From NCBI GenBank assembly GCA_001915385.1, contig MNQK01000032.1:1-64000 (forward strand): a stretch of 64,000 nt of DNA, given 5' to 3'. Positions 7,865-17,012 of this stretch are shown in pieces. The notes under the pieces are model-generated. The model was not told where the DNA came from. It did not search any database and saw nothing but the letters and a program-made list of their open reading frames with translations. Source of the DNA: Bacteroidales bacterium 52_46 (lineage in GTDB: Bacteria > Bacteroidota > Bacteroidia > Bacteroidales > Muribaculaceae). Made by a program: the position numbers and the translations under genes. Position 1 is the stretch's first letter; every line of letters starts with the position of its first letter.

Positions 7865-8215
7865 TTATACTATGGCGTCGGTCATGGTGAAGTTTTCGAG
7901 AGAGCCGGCTTTGACCTGAATGCAGATATATGAAATTGCACTGTCAGGAGCCGCGGAGAGCTGACGCTTAACTTCGGGTGCCACGCGCAACCAGTCGCCT
8001 GCGGCCAAACCGACGTTTTCACCGTCGAGTGTCATTGTGCCTTTGCCGGAAAGGATGCCGTAGATTTCCTCGTTCTGTTTGTGGGAATGCACAAAGGGAA
8101 CCTGTGCGCCTGCGGGCAGATTGTTGATTGAAATTTCCGCTCCTGTGAGATGAAGCACGTCGTGCAGTTCGACGCGTGCTTCGGCGGGAACACTGATTTT
8201 GCTGTAATTGCTCAT
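7865..8215 (-). CDS. Small single-domain cupin
   Basis: This 116-aa protein is a one-domain cupin with HSHKQNEEIYGILSGKGTMTLDG (first metal motif with His, His, Glu) and a weaker second motif around LAAGDWLRVAPEVKRQL. Start MSNYSKIS is preferred; the longer frame includes a non-coding-looking leader. Such cupins act as isomerases, dioxygenases or small-molecule sensors; the substrate is unknown. It is divergent from an HxlR regulator 246 bp away, so it is a plausible target of that regulator (inference). Confidence 0.85.
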   Translation of the reverse strand: MSNYSKISVPAEARVELHDVLHLTGAEISINNLPAGAQVPFVHSHKQNEEIYGILSGKGTMTLDGENVGLAAGDWLRVAPEVKRQLSAAPDSAISYICIQVKAGSLENFTMTDAIV

Positions 8216-8245
8216 ATCTGTAATAGTTTTTTGGGTTTGATGATG

Positions 8246-8253
8246 CAAATTTA
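8246..8253 (-). promoter_or_regulatory. Possible -7 box of the cupin gene
   Basis: TAAATTTG on the minus strand fits TAnnTTTG, 30 bp before the ATG. A -33 TTTG is not evident. Confidence 0.45.
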
Positions 8254-8382
8254 ACGGCCTGATTCCTGACATGCAAGAAGGATAATCCGAGTAATCAGGT
8301 TACTTTAAGGTAACTATTGCAGATATTCAGCGGGATACATTATGCGACTTTTATCATTTTTAACATGATGTCGATTTTATAG

Positions 8383-8413
8383 TTGCAACATGTTTAACAT
8401 TTGCTTACTTTTG
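8383..8413 (+). promoter_or_regulatory. Promoter of the HxlR-family regulator
   Basis: TTG (8383-8385), 20 bp, TACTTTTG (8406-8413), about 48 bp before the ATG. Confidence 0.6.
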
Positions 8414-8461
8414 TATACCAATATTAAAAATCAAGATAATATATAACGTAAAGCATCTATT

Positions 8462-8833
8462 ATGAACCGTAAAATCATTGCCCGCGACCTGCTATACCCC
8501 GACTGCCCGATACGCAACATTCTGGCACGTATCGGCGACAAATGGTCAATGCTCATTCTCTATACCCTCGCCGACAGCGAATGCATGCGCTTCAATGCCA
8601 TCCACAACGCCGTGCCCGACATCTCCCAAAAGATGCTCACCACCACATTGCGCACCCTGCAGCAGGACGGCCTCGTCAACCGCAAAATCTACGCCGAAGT
8701 ACCCCCTCGTGTCGAATACTCCCTAACTGAAAGAGCCACTACCCTGCTCCCCCACCTCAACTCTCTGATAAACTGGTCGCTCGAAAACTTCACCGCCATA
8801 ATGCACGACCGGGAGATATCATTGATTGAATAA
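8462..8833 (+). CDS. HxlR-family transcriptional regulator
   Basis: The 123-aa winged-helix protein has the HxlR layout: an N-terminal Cys in DCPIRN (Cys15), then IGDKWSMLILYTL, then SQKMLTTTLRTLQQDGLVNRK and YSLTERA. Members bind DNA as dimers and often sense electrophiles or oxidants through that cysteine. Its neighbours are the divergent cupin gene and, convergently, the left end of the biosynthetic island. Control of the cupin is the simplest guess. Confidence 0.92.
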   Translation: MNRKIIARDLLYPDCPIRNILARIGDKWSMLILYTLADSECMRFNAIHNAVPDISQKMLTTTLRTLQQDGLVNRKIYAEVPPRVEYSLTERATTLLPHLNSLINWSLENFTAIMHDREISLIE

Positions 8834-8880
8834 ATTGAATATCAGGATATTTTACTATTAAATATTTAACATTAATCGAT

Positions 8881-9474
8881 TCAATGCCCAGGACATATCT
8901 CTAAGTTGAAATCTCTTATAAGTCCGTTGATTTTGTTTTCGCTTTCTTTGGCCTGGGCTTTATCCCCTCCCGGAAGTTTTGTCACAGTTTTCAGGCCGGG
9001 GATTAAAGCGTCGCCTGTAAATAAAAAACGGTCAATCATGATACTGATGCTGCCACGTGTATGGCCCGGCGTCGGAATGAAATTTATTATATGATTGTTC
9101 CAGTCGAGCTTATTATCAAGAGTGTCGGTAATTATGTCGGCCTCTGATATGGTAAAGGCCTTTTCATTGTCCCAGAATACTGAACAGTTCTTCTTTTCAC
9201 TCCCTATTGCCTCGTTGCACTCCCTGCTGCATATAAGTTTTATGTCGTGGAAAATCTCACGCAGAGCGTTGACACTCAGGCAATGGTCGAAATGTTCGTG
9301 CGTGAGAATTATATACTTTGGACGCAGATTGTTACATGAAATAAATGTCAATAGCTGTGTCATATCTTCCGAAGCCGGGTCTATCATTATGCATTCCTGG
9401 GAGATTGCCGAATCGTACACGATATAGCAACATGACGATACTGGATTATTGACAATCTTTTCTACTGTCAGCAT
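8881..9474 (-). CDS. Metallo-beta-lactamase-fold hydrolase, end of left arm
   Basis: The 197-aa protein has the di-zinc motif THEHFDH, then PGHTRGS, TGDALIPG and a terminal CPGH, as in glyoxalase II-like hydrolases. In this setting it may hydrolyse an acyl-thioester from an ACP (inference). Start MLTVEKIV is 14 bp after the preceding SDR stop; the longer frame lies within that SDR. It is a clear paralogue of the MBL gene that ends the right arm (both end LEI-x-PGH). It is the last gene of the leftward operon. Confidence 0.88.
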   Translation of the reverse strand: MLTVEKIVNNPVSSCCYIVYDSAISQECIMIDPASEDMTQLLTFISCNNLRPKYIILTHEHFDHCLSVNALREIFHDIKLICSRECNEAIGSEKKNCSVFWDNEKAFTISEADIITDTLDNKLDWNNHIINFIPTPGHTRGSISIMIDRFLFTGDALIPGLKTVTKLPGGDKAQAKESENKINGLIRDFNLEICPGH

Positions 9475-9488
9475 CGCTTGGCGAAGTT

Positions 9489-10232
9489 TTATCCTGTTAT
9501 ATTGATTGTGCGTCCGCCATCGACTGTAATCTGTTGACCTGTAATCCAACGGGATTTTTCTGATAATAGAAATTCCACTGTATCGGCAATATCCTTTGTA
9601 GTCCCCAACCCGAGCGGATATGATGAGGCCATTCGTTGAATAAGTTCATCATCGGCATACATGTGCTCGGTCATGCGAGTTCTCACGCCGCCGGGCAATA
9701 CGGAGTTGACCCTGACTTTAGGCGCAAGCTCAATGGCCAGTGAATGCATAAGCCCGTCGAGTCCTGATTTCGATGCGCTGTAGGCGGCGAAAGCTTTTGC
9801 TCCGAAGTTACTTATATTGCTCGAGATGAATACGATACTTTCCAAGGCTCCCTTGTTTGTCTTTTTATTGGCAAGCACTTTGGTTATCAGTGCAGGAGCA
9901 ATGACATTTGTGTTGAATGACTCTGTCAGTATAGCGCTTGAAATGGCCTTGATAGGCAGAGTTTTCATATATCCTGCGCTATGCACGAAATAAGATATCG
10001 ATATACCGTTTTCTTCCAAGAAGAGTTTAAGGGCATCTTCAATCTCACTTACATTGCCGACATCATATTTCCATATCAGATGACCTTCGCTGTGGCAGGC
10101 GCACATCGTTTCCTTAAGCCGCTGTTCGTCCCTTCCGTTGAGTATGACATTGCAGGTTGACGACAATGTCTTCGCTATTTCCGCACCGATACCTGATGAT
10201 GCACCGGTGACTAACACATATTTCTTTTCCAT
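9489..10232 (-). CDS. SDR-family ketoreductase (FabG-like)
   Basis: This 247-aa short-chain dehydrogenase has TGASSGIG, the SISYFVHSAG segment, catalytic YSASK and the C-terminal TGQQITVDGG. It would reduce a beta-keto thioester with NAD(P)H. Start MEKKYVLVTG lies 1 bp after the previous stop. It shares GRDEQRL-x-ET..GEGH with the SDR of the right arm (20,486), more than with its direct neighbour, which marks them as mirror-arm paralogues. Confidence 0.88.
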   Translation of the reverse strand: MEKKYVLVTGASSGIGAEIAKTLSSTCNVILNGRDEQRLKETMCACHSEGHLIWKYDVGNVSEIEDALKLFLEENGISISYFVHSAGYMKTLPIKAISSAILTESFNTNVIAPALITKVLANKKTNKGALESIVFISSNISNFGAKAFAAYSASKSGLDGLMHSLAIELAPKVRVNSVLPGGVRTRMTEHMYADDELIQRMASSYPLGLGTTKDIADTVEFLLSEKSRWITGQQITVDGGRTINITG

Positions 10233-10233
10233 A

Positions 10234-10995
10234 TTATTGTGCAGTAAAGCCTCCGTCAATATTCATTACAGCTCCCGTCATCCACTTTGACATATCGCTA
10301 AGCAGAAATACGACACCATTGGCTATATCTTCTGCCTCGCCGAGACCCAGTGGATGAAGATTATTCAGGCGCTGCATGTATTCGTCATCAAACCGGAATG
10401 AATTTTCCTCCATCATTTTCGTTTTGATAAATCCCGGAGCTATACAGTTGACTCTTATTCTTTTAGAAGCCAGTTCTATTGACAGCGCTTTCGTAATGCC
10501 TATTATTGCAGCTTTGGTCATCGCATATGCCACGTTGGCGGCTGATCCGACAACTCCGTAGACTGATGAAATAAGCACTGCAGATCCACCGTCATTGCTG
10601 TGTATCTTATTGGATGCGAATGTCTTAATTAATTCTACCGCGGCGTATTGGTTTACGCGGTAGAGTTTGTCGGCTTTCTCCCTTTGAATGGCTTTCAATG
10701 GCGTGATATATGGGATTCCCGCGATATGTGCCATCCCATTGAGTTTGCCATATTTCTTGACGGCATTCTCGATTGCCGGCCTTATCTGTTCCGGCTCACT
10801 TAAATCCAGTACCAATGGATGTAGCTTGTCGGAAGACTGTTGTTTGATAAACTGGTGCAGCCCTTCTTCATTATAATCCACTAATATCAGTTCGGCACCG
10901 AGATTTGCCAATATTTGGGTTGTGGCCTTACCTATACCGGAAGCGGCGCCGGTTATCAGAAAGCGCCTGTCGCGAATATTCAATAAATCGTCCAT
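10234..10995 (-). CDS. SDR-family oxidoreductase (FabG-like)
   Basis: The 253-aa SDR has TGAASGIG, DLSEPEQ, HIAG, the catalytic pair Ser (SSVYG) with YAMTK, and TGAVMNIDGG at the end. It directly abuts the KASIII gene upstream with no spacer and runs into the next SDR. It is probably a second ketoreductase or dehydrogenase of the pathway; the substrate is unknown. Confidence 0.88.
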   Translation of the reverse strand: MDDLLNIRDRRFLITGAASGIGKATTQILANLGAELILVDYNEEGLHQFIKQQSSDKLHPLVLDLSEPEQIRPAIENAVKKYGKLNGMAHIAGIPYITPLKAIQREKADKLYRVNQYAAVELIKTFASNKIHSNDGGSAVLISSVYGVVGSAANVAYAMTKAAIIGITKALSIELASKRIRVNCIAPGFIKTKMMEENSFRFDDEYMQRLNNLHPLGLGEAEDIANGVVFLLSDMSKWMTGAVMNIDGGFTAQ

Positions 10996-12060
10996 TTACA
11001 GTTCTATTAGTTTACAGAAATCAAGGTTACCTACTTTCATTAGAATACTGCTCCAGCTAAGACCTACGCCAAAACCGGCCATACACAAAAGTTTCTCATT
11101 CCGACAAAGCTCGTCGCCAAGATTGTAAGTGATTGCCAATGGCACAGTTACACCGCTCGGATTGCCAAAATTCTCTACAATATTTGCCGGCATTTTTGCG
11201 TATGGTACTCCGATAGCATCAGCAACTTTGTTAAGCATGAATTTGTTAGGCTGGTGAAACATAAACCAATCAACAACCGACAAATCGCTTTGTGATATCT
11301 CCATCAGGTGATTTATCATCGGAGGCACTTCGCGTTGTACGAAATTGAACACTTCATCACCCTGCATCACCAGGTTGTCGAGCGATCTCTTGTTTCCAGC
11401 CTCATCTTCAACAAGTTTTGCCGTTTCCTCCGAATGGGGCATTCTTGCGCCTCCTGCCGGTATCTTAAGCGCGTCCCAGCCTCGTCCGTCCATATTGACA
11501 GTCATTTGTATGGGGCTGTCGTCAGCACTTTTCTCTACAATGGTCACTGAGGCGGCATCTCCAACTAATGGCCAGCTGTTGCGGTCATATTTAGACACTT
11601 TCTGACTCAGTACGTCGGCATTTAGCAGGACCACTTTTTTTATTGCCGGCTGTTCAAGCAACATAAATGCCTGCATCATACCGATTTCAAATCCGGCACA
11701 TCCCTGATTGATATCCATGCAGATACAATCTGTGTGGAGGCCTAATTCCCCTTGTATTATATTGCTCGTAGGCGGCATCTGGTAATCGGGAGTCTGTGAC
11801 ACAAACAGCAACGCGTCTATTTCCTCCTTTTTCAGGTGTCCGTTATTGATTAGGTATTCCAGTCCGAAAAGGCAAAAATCGGCAGATGTCTGCCCTTCAT
11901 CGGCTATGCGATGTTTCTTATAGCCCATGACGAGAGCAAGTTTCTTCGACTTCGCCGGCGAAAAGCTGAAGTTCGCCATTTCGTCCTCAAATAAAATTTC
12001 CTTTCGAGGTACGATTGTGAGGATGCCGGAAATCCGCTTGTTTCTGAACAGTAAGTCCAT
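10996..12060 (-). CDS. Ketoacyl-ACP synthase III-like condensing enzyme
   Basis: The 354-aa thiolase-fold protein has the full KASIII triad: Cys121 in INQGCAGF, His269 in MFHQPNK and Asn300 in FGNPSGV. It ends with the family's GFGVGLSW. Such enzymes condense an acyl-CoA or acyl-ACP starter with malonyl-ACP. Its start codon overlaps the ACP stop (TAATG), so carrier and synthase are coupled. Closest relative in the window is the third KASIII (21,252): both have FVSQTPDY/FISQTPDY and an inserted GGARMP/GGYRMP segment. Confidence 0.9.
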   Translation of the reverse strand: MDLLFRNKRISGILTIVPRKEILFEDEMANFSFSPAKSKKLALVMGYKKHRIADEGQTSADFCLFGLEYLINNGHLKKEEIDALLFVSQTPDYQMPPTSNIIQGELGLHTDCICMDINQGCAGFEIGMMQAFMLLEQPAIKKVVLLNADVLSQKVSKYDRNSWPLVGDAASVTIVEKSADDSPIQMTVNMDGRGWDALKIPAGGARMPHSEETAKLVEDEAGNKRSLDNLVMQGDEVFNFVQREVPPMINHLMEISQSDLSVVDWFMFHQPNKFMLNKVADAIGVPYAKMPANIVENFGNPSGVTVPLAITYNLGDELCRNEKLLCMAGFGVGLSWSSILMKVGNLDFCKLIEL

Positions 12061-12290
12061 TATTTCTTTTCGCTCTTATTGATGAGTGATTTGATATTTT
12101 CTATTGAAGAGAAATTTTCCGGTAAAATATCAACACCATTGATATTGATGCCGAAATTTTCTTCCAATTCAGAAACGAGGCTTACTACGTCAAACGAATC
12201 GAGTATTCCCTCCTCGATAAAATTCACATCCTCCGAAAAATCAAATTCCGGACGGATACCATTAAGTATAGAAATGATTTGATTATTCAT
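12060..12290 (-). CDS. Acyl carrier protein
   Basis: A 76-aa acidic four-helix ACP with the phosphopantetheine site ILDSFDVV (Ser32), the only one of four carriers here with the standard Asp-Ser pair. It overlaps the downstream KASIII start by 1 bp and the GNAT-like gene by 8 bp, so all are translated together. It probably carries the chain extended by that KASIII. Confidence 0.9.
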   Translation of the reverse strand: MNNQIISILNGIRPEFDFSEDVNFIEEGILDSFDVVSLVSELEENFGININGVDILPENFSSIENIKSLINKSEKK

Positions 12291-13071
12291 GTCTTTCTAA
12301 TAATTTATTGTTTATGAAAATATAGTCATAAAGCCCATCTTCTACTGCAGATAGCAACTTGTGTATTCTCAATACATTAATGTTTTCTGAATCTACCCAA
12401 AAATATGCATATTTACATCCGGTCTCATGCATTATTGTATAGACGTCATATAATAATTTTAATCCATTGTTTGATAAATCGAGCCACGCTCTTAAATAGC
12501 ATTTGACACCTTGCATTTCAAAAATCATGACGCCGATAACTTTATTCTCAGCATTGCGGTTTACGATTACGTTGTTTTTTGAAATTAATCCTGATAATTC
12601 TTCTTTGTCCGGTAAATAGTCAAGGAAATCCACAAAGTTTGACTTCAATATCTCCAGAATATCCGGTATATCATCAGCAACTGCATAATTTATTTGAGAA
12701 AGTACTCCTCGCTTCTTTATTTTAGTGTTATGCAATCTGATATATTTCTTATAAGATGAAAATCCTACATCCTGTAATATCTGTGCAAATAAGTCAATTG
12801 GGGATTTTGTAGGGAAATTAATTACAAGGGGGTAATCATTTAGTTGTATTAAGCAATTTTTTAAATCTTCGCTGTCTGAAGATACAATGAAACATCGGAA
12901 ATAATCATTCTCTCTTTTTAATAAGATGGCAGAAACTGATGACAGTAACAGAATGTCGTTATCTTCTATGGCCTGATTGAAATAATTCGAAATCTTGGGA
13001 TCCCTTTTCAGAGATTGAATCCTGGCCTTTTTTTGAGAAATTGGTCCATTAAATTGTTCCATTGTCAACAT
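12283..13071 (-). CDS. GNAT-like acyltransferase, weakly recognised
   Basis: The 262-aa protein has an N-terminal unassigned half and a C-terminal half that reads like a GNAT fold: DIPDILEILKSNF, then NKVIGVMIFEMQG, then strands and helix GLKLLYDVYTIMHETG and FWVDSENINVLRIHKLL. It may transfer the ACP-bound acyl group to an amine; that is inference from fold and context. It overlaps the SDR upstream and the ACP downstream. Low-GC codon use like the rest of the arm. Confidence 0.6.
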   Translation of the reverse strand: MLTMEQFNGPISQKKARIQSLKRDPKISNYFNQAIEDNDILLLSSVSAILLKRENDYFRCFIVSSDSEDLKNCLIQLNDYPLVINFPTKSPIDLFAQILQDVGFSSYKKYIRLHNTKIKKRGVLSQINYAVADDIPDILEILKSNFVDFLDYLPDKEELSGLISKNNVIVNRNAENKVIGVMIFEMQGVKCYLRAWLDLSNNGLKLLYDVYTIMHETGCKYAYFWVDSENINVLRIHKLLSAVEDGLYDYIFINNKLLERHE

Positions 13072-13771
13072 GTATGTTTTGGCCTGTTATTGAACTGGCT
13101 TTATCGGATAAAAGGAAAGATACTGTTTCAGCTACGGATTTTATTGAGGTCGCAGCTTTTAGGGACGTTCGATTATATATTCGTTCCTTCTGCGATTCAC
13201 TCAATGTTGAACTCATGGCTGTTTCCATAAAACCGGGAACGACAACATTCGAACGAATACCAAGTTCCCCCCATTCACGAGCTGTATCCTTGGAAAAAGC
13301 TTCGATTGCACCTTTGCTCGATGCATACATGGCTAATCCTTTGTAGCCGGTATGAACACTTATTGAAGAAATATGGACTATACATCCTTTAGTACGATGC
13401 AATATCATATTCCTTATCGCATATTTTGTCAGCAGCATGGGGGTAAAGACATTGATGTCATACATCTTGCGTAATCGTGCTAAATTAATATTGGTAACAA
13501 TGTCATCATATGCCATTGCTGCATTATTCACATATCCGTTCAGAATAATTGAATTTGTAATGAATTCTTTAAAAACCGTCTTTTGAACAGAATCGCAGTC
13601 AGATAAGTCAACACTCTTGAAATGGAGCCTTTCATTATATTGATTCTCAAGTGCTTCAAATTCTTGGGTATGTGTACGTGCTATGCCATATACTGTATGC
13701 CCTTCGTAGAGAAGGCTTCTGCATATTTCAAGTCCCACCCCTCGGGAACACCCGGTTACTAAATAATTCAT
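13049..13771 (-). CDS. SDR-family oxidoreductase
   Basis: A 240-aa SDR with VTGCSRGVG for cofactor binding, NNAAMAYD, Ser (SSISVHTG) and YASSK as catalytic residues, and TGQNIHVDNG near the end. The glycine motif (CSRGVG) differs from the other three SDRs. It overlaps the upstream ligase gene by 4 bp. Probable ketoreductase; substrate unknown. Confidence 0.86.
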   Translation of the reverse strand: MNYLVTGCSRGVGLEICRSLLYEGHTVYGIARTHTQEFEALENQYNERLHFKSVDLSDCDSVQKTVFKEFITNSIILNGYVNNAAMAYDDIVTNINLARLRKMYDINVFTPMLLTKYAIRNMILHRTKGCIVHISSISVHTGYKGLAMYASSKGAIEAFSKDTAREWGELGIRSNVVVPGFMETAMSSTLSESQKERIYNRTSLKAATSIKSVAETVSFLLSDKASSITGQNIHVDNGTI

Positions 13772-14988
13772 ATCCTTTTGATTTTTCCTGTTCTTGTTAC
13801 AGAGAATTCTGTTACAAATTTTATTCTTCGTGGAATTTTAAAATCCTGTAGCCTATCACGTAATTTTTTCCTAATATCTGTTTCTTTGATATTGACACCA
13901 TTTTCGAGTTGGATATCAGCACATAACACATTCCCAAGAATAGAGTTCGGTTTGCCGTAAACAACGACTTGCCTAATGCCATCCATACTTGATATTAAAT
14001 CCTCGACCTCGGCAGGATTTACCTTATAACCTCCGACATTGACCATCTCATTCTTACGGCTTTTAAATCTGAATAGACCTTTTTCCTGATCAACCCATTC
14101 AATAATGTCTCCTGAGCAGTAATAATCACCTTTATATGTAAAGCTGTCAGAATGTCCTAAAAGTGACTTATGTATTAAAAGTTCTCCATCGTCAATTTTT
14201 ATTTGACTTAATAAACTGTTCGGTATCTGAAAACAATCATTCTTTGCCGCAAAAAGCGAGCCTGCTTCTGTAGAGGCATAAACATTTGTAATTTTTGCGT
14301 TGGGGAACATGTGAAGAACGTTATCATATAATTTTTGGTCTGATTTCTCTCCTCCGAATGTCACTCTTTTGATACTATCAATTACAATATCAGTAGGCAA
14401 CAATAGGCGGAAGAATGTCGGAGTCCCAGATAAATGTGTTACTTCATTCGCTTTTAAACTTGCAAGGACATCTGTACGTTGTTGCCCGAATATATTCACA
14501 ATAGAATTCTTGTTTAGTATAGCTTGAAAGAATACTTGTAATCCAGACATGTGGGTAGGATTATATGCAAATCCCCAGACATCGTCTTTATGATTAATGC
14601 CAGTGCGTACTGATCGAATCAGGTTATGAATTGAATGGCTGACTTTTTTGGGCTGTCCGGTTGTCCCTGAAGTGAATATCGTTATTGATGCATCAGATAC
14701 CATTATCTTCTGCATAATGACTTCCAATGAAACTGATATTACCTGATTTAGGTATTTCTTATGGTTTATTAGATTAGAGTCTATCTCGACAATTTCATTG
14801 GAAGAAATGTCAGAGTCCAACAATGTCAGCTCTTGGTTATAGATTACTCCAATAATGATATTTTTGAATAATTCAAAAATATCATTTGTTCGGATAACGG
14901 GATAATAAAATTCAGAACTGTTTATGGCCTCGACCAATTCATGATAAGTTTTAGTCGAATTGCCATTCTTTAGAAATATATCGTTCAT
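13768..14988 (-). CDS. ANL-superfamily acyl/aryl adenylating ligase (short form)
   Basis: The 406-aa adenylate-forming enzyme shows the P-loop-like TSGTTGQPKK, YASTEAG, YYCSGD and the C-terminal catalytic lysine in RTGKIKR. It is about 100 residues shorter than usual; the region before the P-loop is reduced. It overlaps its upstream ACP by 4 bp, so it probably loads an acid onto that carrier. The acid cannot be deduced by eye. Confidence 0.85.
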   Translation of the reverse strand: MNDIFLKNGNSTKTYHELVEAINSSEFYYPVIRTNDIFELFKNIIIGVIYNQELTLLDSDISSNEIVEIDSNLINHKKYLNQVISVSLEVIMQKIMVSDASITIFTSGTTGQPKKVSHSIHNLIRSVRTGINHKDDVWGFAYNPTHMSGLQVFFQAILNKNSIVNIFGQQRTDVLASLKANEVTHLSGTPTFFRLLLPTDIVIDSIKRVTFGGEKSDQKLYDNVLHMFPNAKITNVYASTEAGSLFAAKNDCFQIPNSLLSQIKIDDGELLIHKSLLGHSDSFTYKGDYYCSGDIIEWVDQEKGLFRFKSRKNEMVNVGGYKVNPAEVEDLISSMDGIRQVVVYGKPNSILGNVLCADIQLENGVNIKETDIRKKLRDRLQDFKIPRRIKFVTEFSVTRTGKIKRI

Positions 14989-15209
14989 TTCTTTAGTTTG
15001 ACATAAATTTCGCCGATAGTATTTACTAATCCGTCCTCGAATATATCTATATCAAATTCATCTTCAAGTTTTACAGTAAGTTCTGCCAGGTCAAATGAAC
15101 TTAGACCGAGATCATCTCGAAGGCTTAATTGTTCAGACAGAGAATTTAGTTTGTTCAAATCCTTTGACTCAAGTATTTCATTAATGATATTAAGTACTTT
15201 ATCTTCCAT
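14985..15209 (-). CDS. Acyl carrier protein with Ser-Ser site
   Basis: A 74-aa carrier with DDLGLSSFDLAEL; Ser38 is the likely phosphopantetheine site. The residue before it is Ser instead of the usual Asp. It lies between two adenylating enzymes (1 bp after one, 4-bp overlap with the other) and could accept substrate from either. Confidence 0.88.
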   Translation of the reverse strand: MEDKVLNIINEILESKDLNKLNSLSEQLSLRDDLGLSSFDLAELTVKLEDEFDIDIFEDGLVNTIGEIYVKLKK

Positions 15210-15210
15210 G

Positions 15211-16743
15211 TTACTTTTTGTTTGTAATATTTCGGTAATGCAGTCTGTCGATTTTGCCGTTAGTGTTTCGCTTTAATTCAGTTACGTAGACAAATTCTGT
15301 AGGAAGCATGTATTTGGGTAATTCTGTGCCGATTGCTTTCCTGAAATCAGCCGGGGAGATTTCGGTCTCTGCTTCGTAATAAAGCACAATTTTCTTGGCC
15401 TGAGTATTATAGCAGATGCACCCGTTTTTCACTAACTTGAGTTTATTGATTATGATATGCTCGATTTCGCCCAAGTCAGTGCGGTATCCCATGTGTTTTA
15501 TCAGATTATCCCGACGTCCTACAAACACTATTTCACCACGTTCGTTATATGTGACTATGTCGCCGGTACGGTAGATGGTTTCAGGATAACTGTTGTTAAG
15601 TGGATTTTGAGTAAAGGCAGCAGCCGTCTTTTCAGGATTATTGTAATATCCCATTGCCAAGGATGACCCTCTGACGCATAGTTCGCCCTCTTTGCCCGAC
15701 TCAGAGATAAGCCTGTCATTCTCATCAAGAATAAGAATGGATGTATTTCGACAAGCATTGCCTATTGGAATAGGCTCCTCATCTAGTATCTCACGGTCAA
15801 CTATAAAATACGTGCAGTCGAGAGTTATTTCTATGGGTCCGTATAGATTGGCAAACGTTACCTCGGGAAGATGCCTGTGCCAGTAATTGAATTGCTTGGT
15901 AGGGAATACCTCGCCAGCGAACCATACTGTGCGCAAGCAGTCAAGTTTAAAGGCCGACAACAGATCCATATTAGCGATATTGACCATGATAGTCGGAACC
16001 CAGAAGATGAAATTAACGCTGTATTTATTCAGTATATCCAGTATCTTGGCGGGGAAGGCCGACAGTGTATCCGGAATTACGACAAGCGTCGCGCCTTTGG
16101 TCATAAGCATGCAAAGCTCATAGCTGTAAATATCAAATACCATAGGCGACAGCGACCCCATTATCATCTCTTCTCCGAAGTTAAATGTATCCAGACTCCA
16201 TTCTATGAAATCAAAGAAGCTGCGATGGTTGAGTACAACACCCTTAGGAGTTCCGGTAGAACCAGATGTATTGATGATGCATGACGGATCAGTATCTATC
16301 AATTGTGACCTACGCTTGTCTATCCTGCTTTTCCTAACATCTGAATCGACGCTTAATTTGTCAATATCAATATATTTGATATTGTCCGGAATAATTTCGT
16401 TAATCAGATTGAAATGCTTTTCATCGCTTATGATTGCAGCAGGATTGATGAGATTCAGTATATTACGGATTCTTTCGGCCGGTGTCTTTATGTCGAGATT
16501 CATATAGAAATCACCGGCAATAAGTATTCCGAGATTTGCGGTGATGCTTTCAATGCTTTTGCCAAGAAAGACTGCAACAGGGCGATTGACGTCAATGCCA
16601 GCTTCACAGATTCTATGCGCTACGGCGTAGGCATTACGGTTTAATGTCTTGAAATCTGCCGAACGCTCATTTTCAACAACAGCAATCCGGTCGGGGGTGC
16701 GTTTAACCGTTTCTTCGAGGCATTCAATAAGATTAATTTTCAT
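15211..16743 (-). CDS. Stand-alone amino-acid adenylation domain (DltA-like)
   Basis: The 510-aa protein is a complete NRPS-type A domain: NTSGSTGTPKG (158-168), NLYGPIEITLDC, GELCVRG, YRTGD and the A10 lysine in NTNGKIDR near the C-terminus. Its shape resembles D-alanine:carrier ligases and NRPS A domains, with no condensation or thiolation domain attached. It probably activates an amino acid for the adjacent ACP (16,751 or 14,985). The pocket residues were not decoded. Confidence 0.88.
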   Translation of the reverse strand: MKINLIECLEETVKRTPDRIAVVENERSADFKTLNRNAYAVAHRICEAGIDVNRPVAVFLGKSIESITANLGILIAGDFYMNLDIKTPAERIRNILNLINPAAIISDEKHFNLINEIIPDNIKYIDIDKLSVDSDVRKSRIDKRRSQLIDTDPSCIINTSGSTGTPKGVVLNHRSFFDFIEWSLDTFNFGEEMIMGSLSPMVFDIYSYELCMLMTKGATLVVIPDTLSAFPAKILDILNKYSVNFIFWVPTIMVNIANMDLLSAFKLDCLRTVWFAGEVFPTKQFNYWHRHLPEVTFANLYGPIEITLDCTYFIVDREILDEEPIPIGNACRNTSILILDENDRLISESGKEGELCVRGSSLAMGYYNNPEKTAAAFTQNPLNNSYPETIYRTGDIVTYNERGEIVFVGRRDNLIKHMGYRTDLGEIEHIIINKLKLVKNGCICYNTQAKKIVLYYEAETEISPADFRKAIGTELPKYMLPTEFVYVTELKRNTNGKIDRLHYRNITNKK

Positions 16744-16750
16744 CAGGAAC

Positions 16751-16984
16751 TTATTTTTTCTTTAACACAATCAGATTAAACAAATCCTCAATCGTTTCCG
16801 ATGCCTTAAGGTCTGCATTTGAAATCTGTACGCCATACTCATCAGCAGCCATAGATATCACGCAAAGAGCCTCCAGGCTTGACCATTCATCCAATTCGTG
16901 GAATTTAGTCGCAGGTGATAGTGACTCTACATCAATATCCTCAAGGATATCGGCAAATTTTTCAATAAATTCATTCAGTTCCAT
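16751..16984 (-). CDS. Acyl/peptidyl carrier protein with EWSSL site
   Basis: A 77-aa carrier with LDEWSSLEAL, where most such carriers have EWDSL; the second Ser is the expected attachment site. It is the mirror-image paralogue of the right-arm ACP at 19,202 (both start MELN-x-FI-x-KFA and end VxDLFN-like). It lies 7 bp before the A-domain gene. Confidence 0.88.
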   Translation of the reverse strand: MELNEFIEKFADILEDIDVESLSPATKFHELDEWSSLEALCVISMAADEYGVQISNADLKASETIEDLFNLIVLKKK

Positions 16985-17012
16985 ATCTTTATAATTTTAA
17001 TTTTCCCAGTTT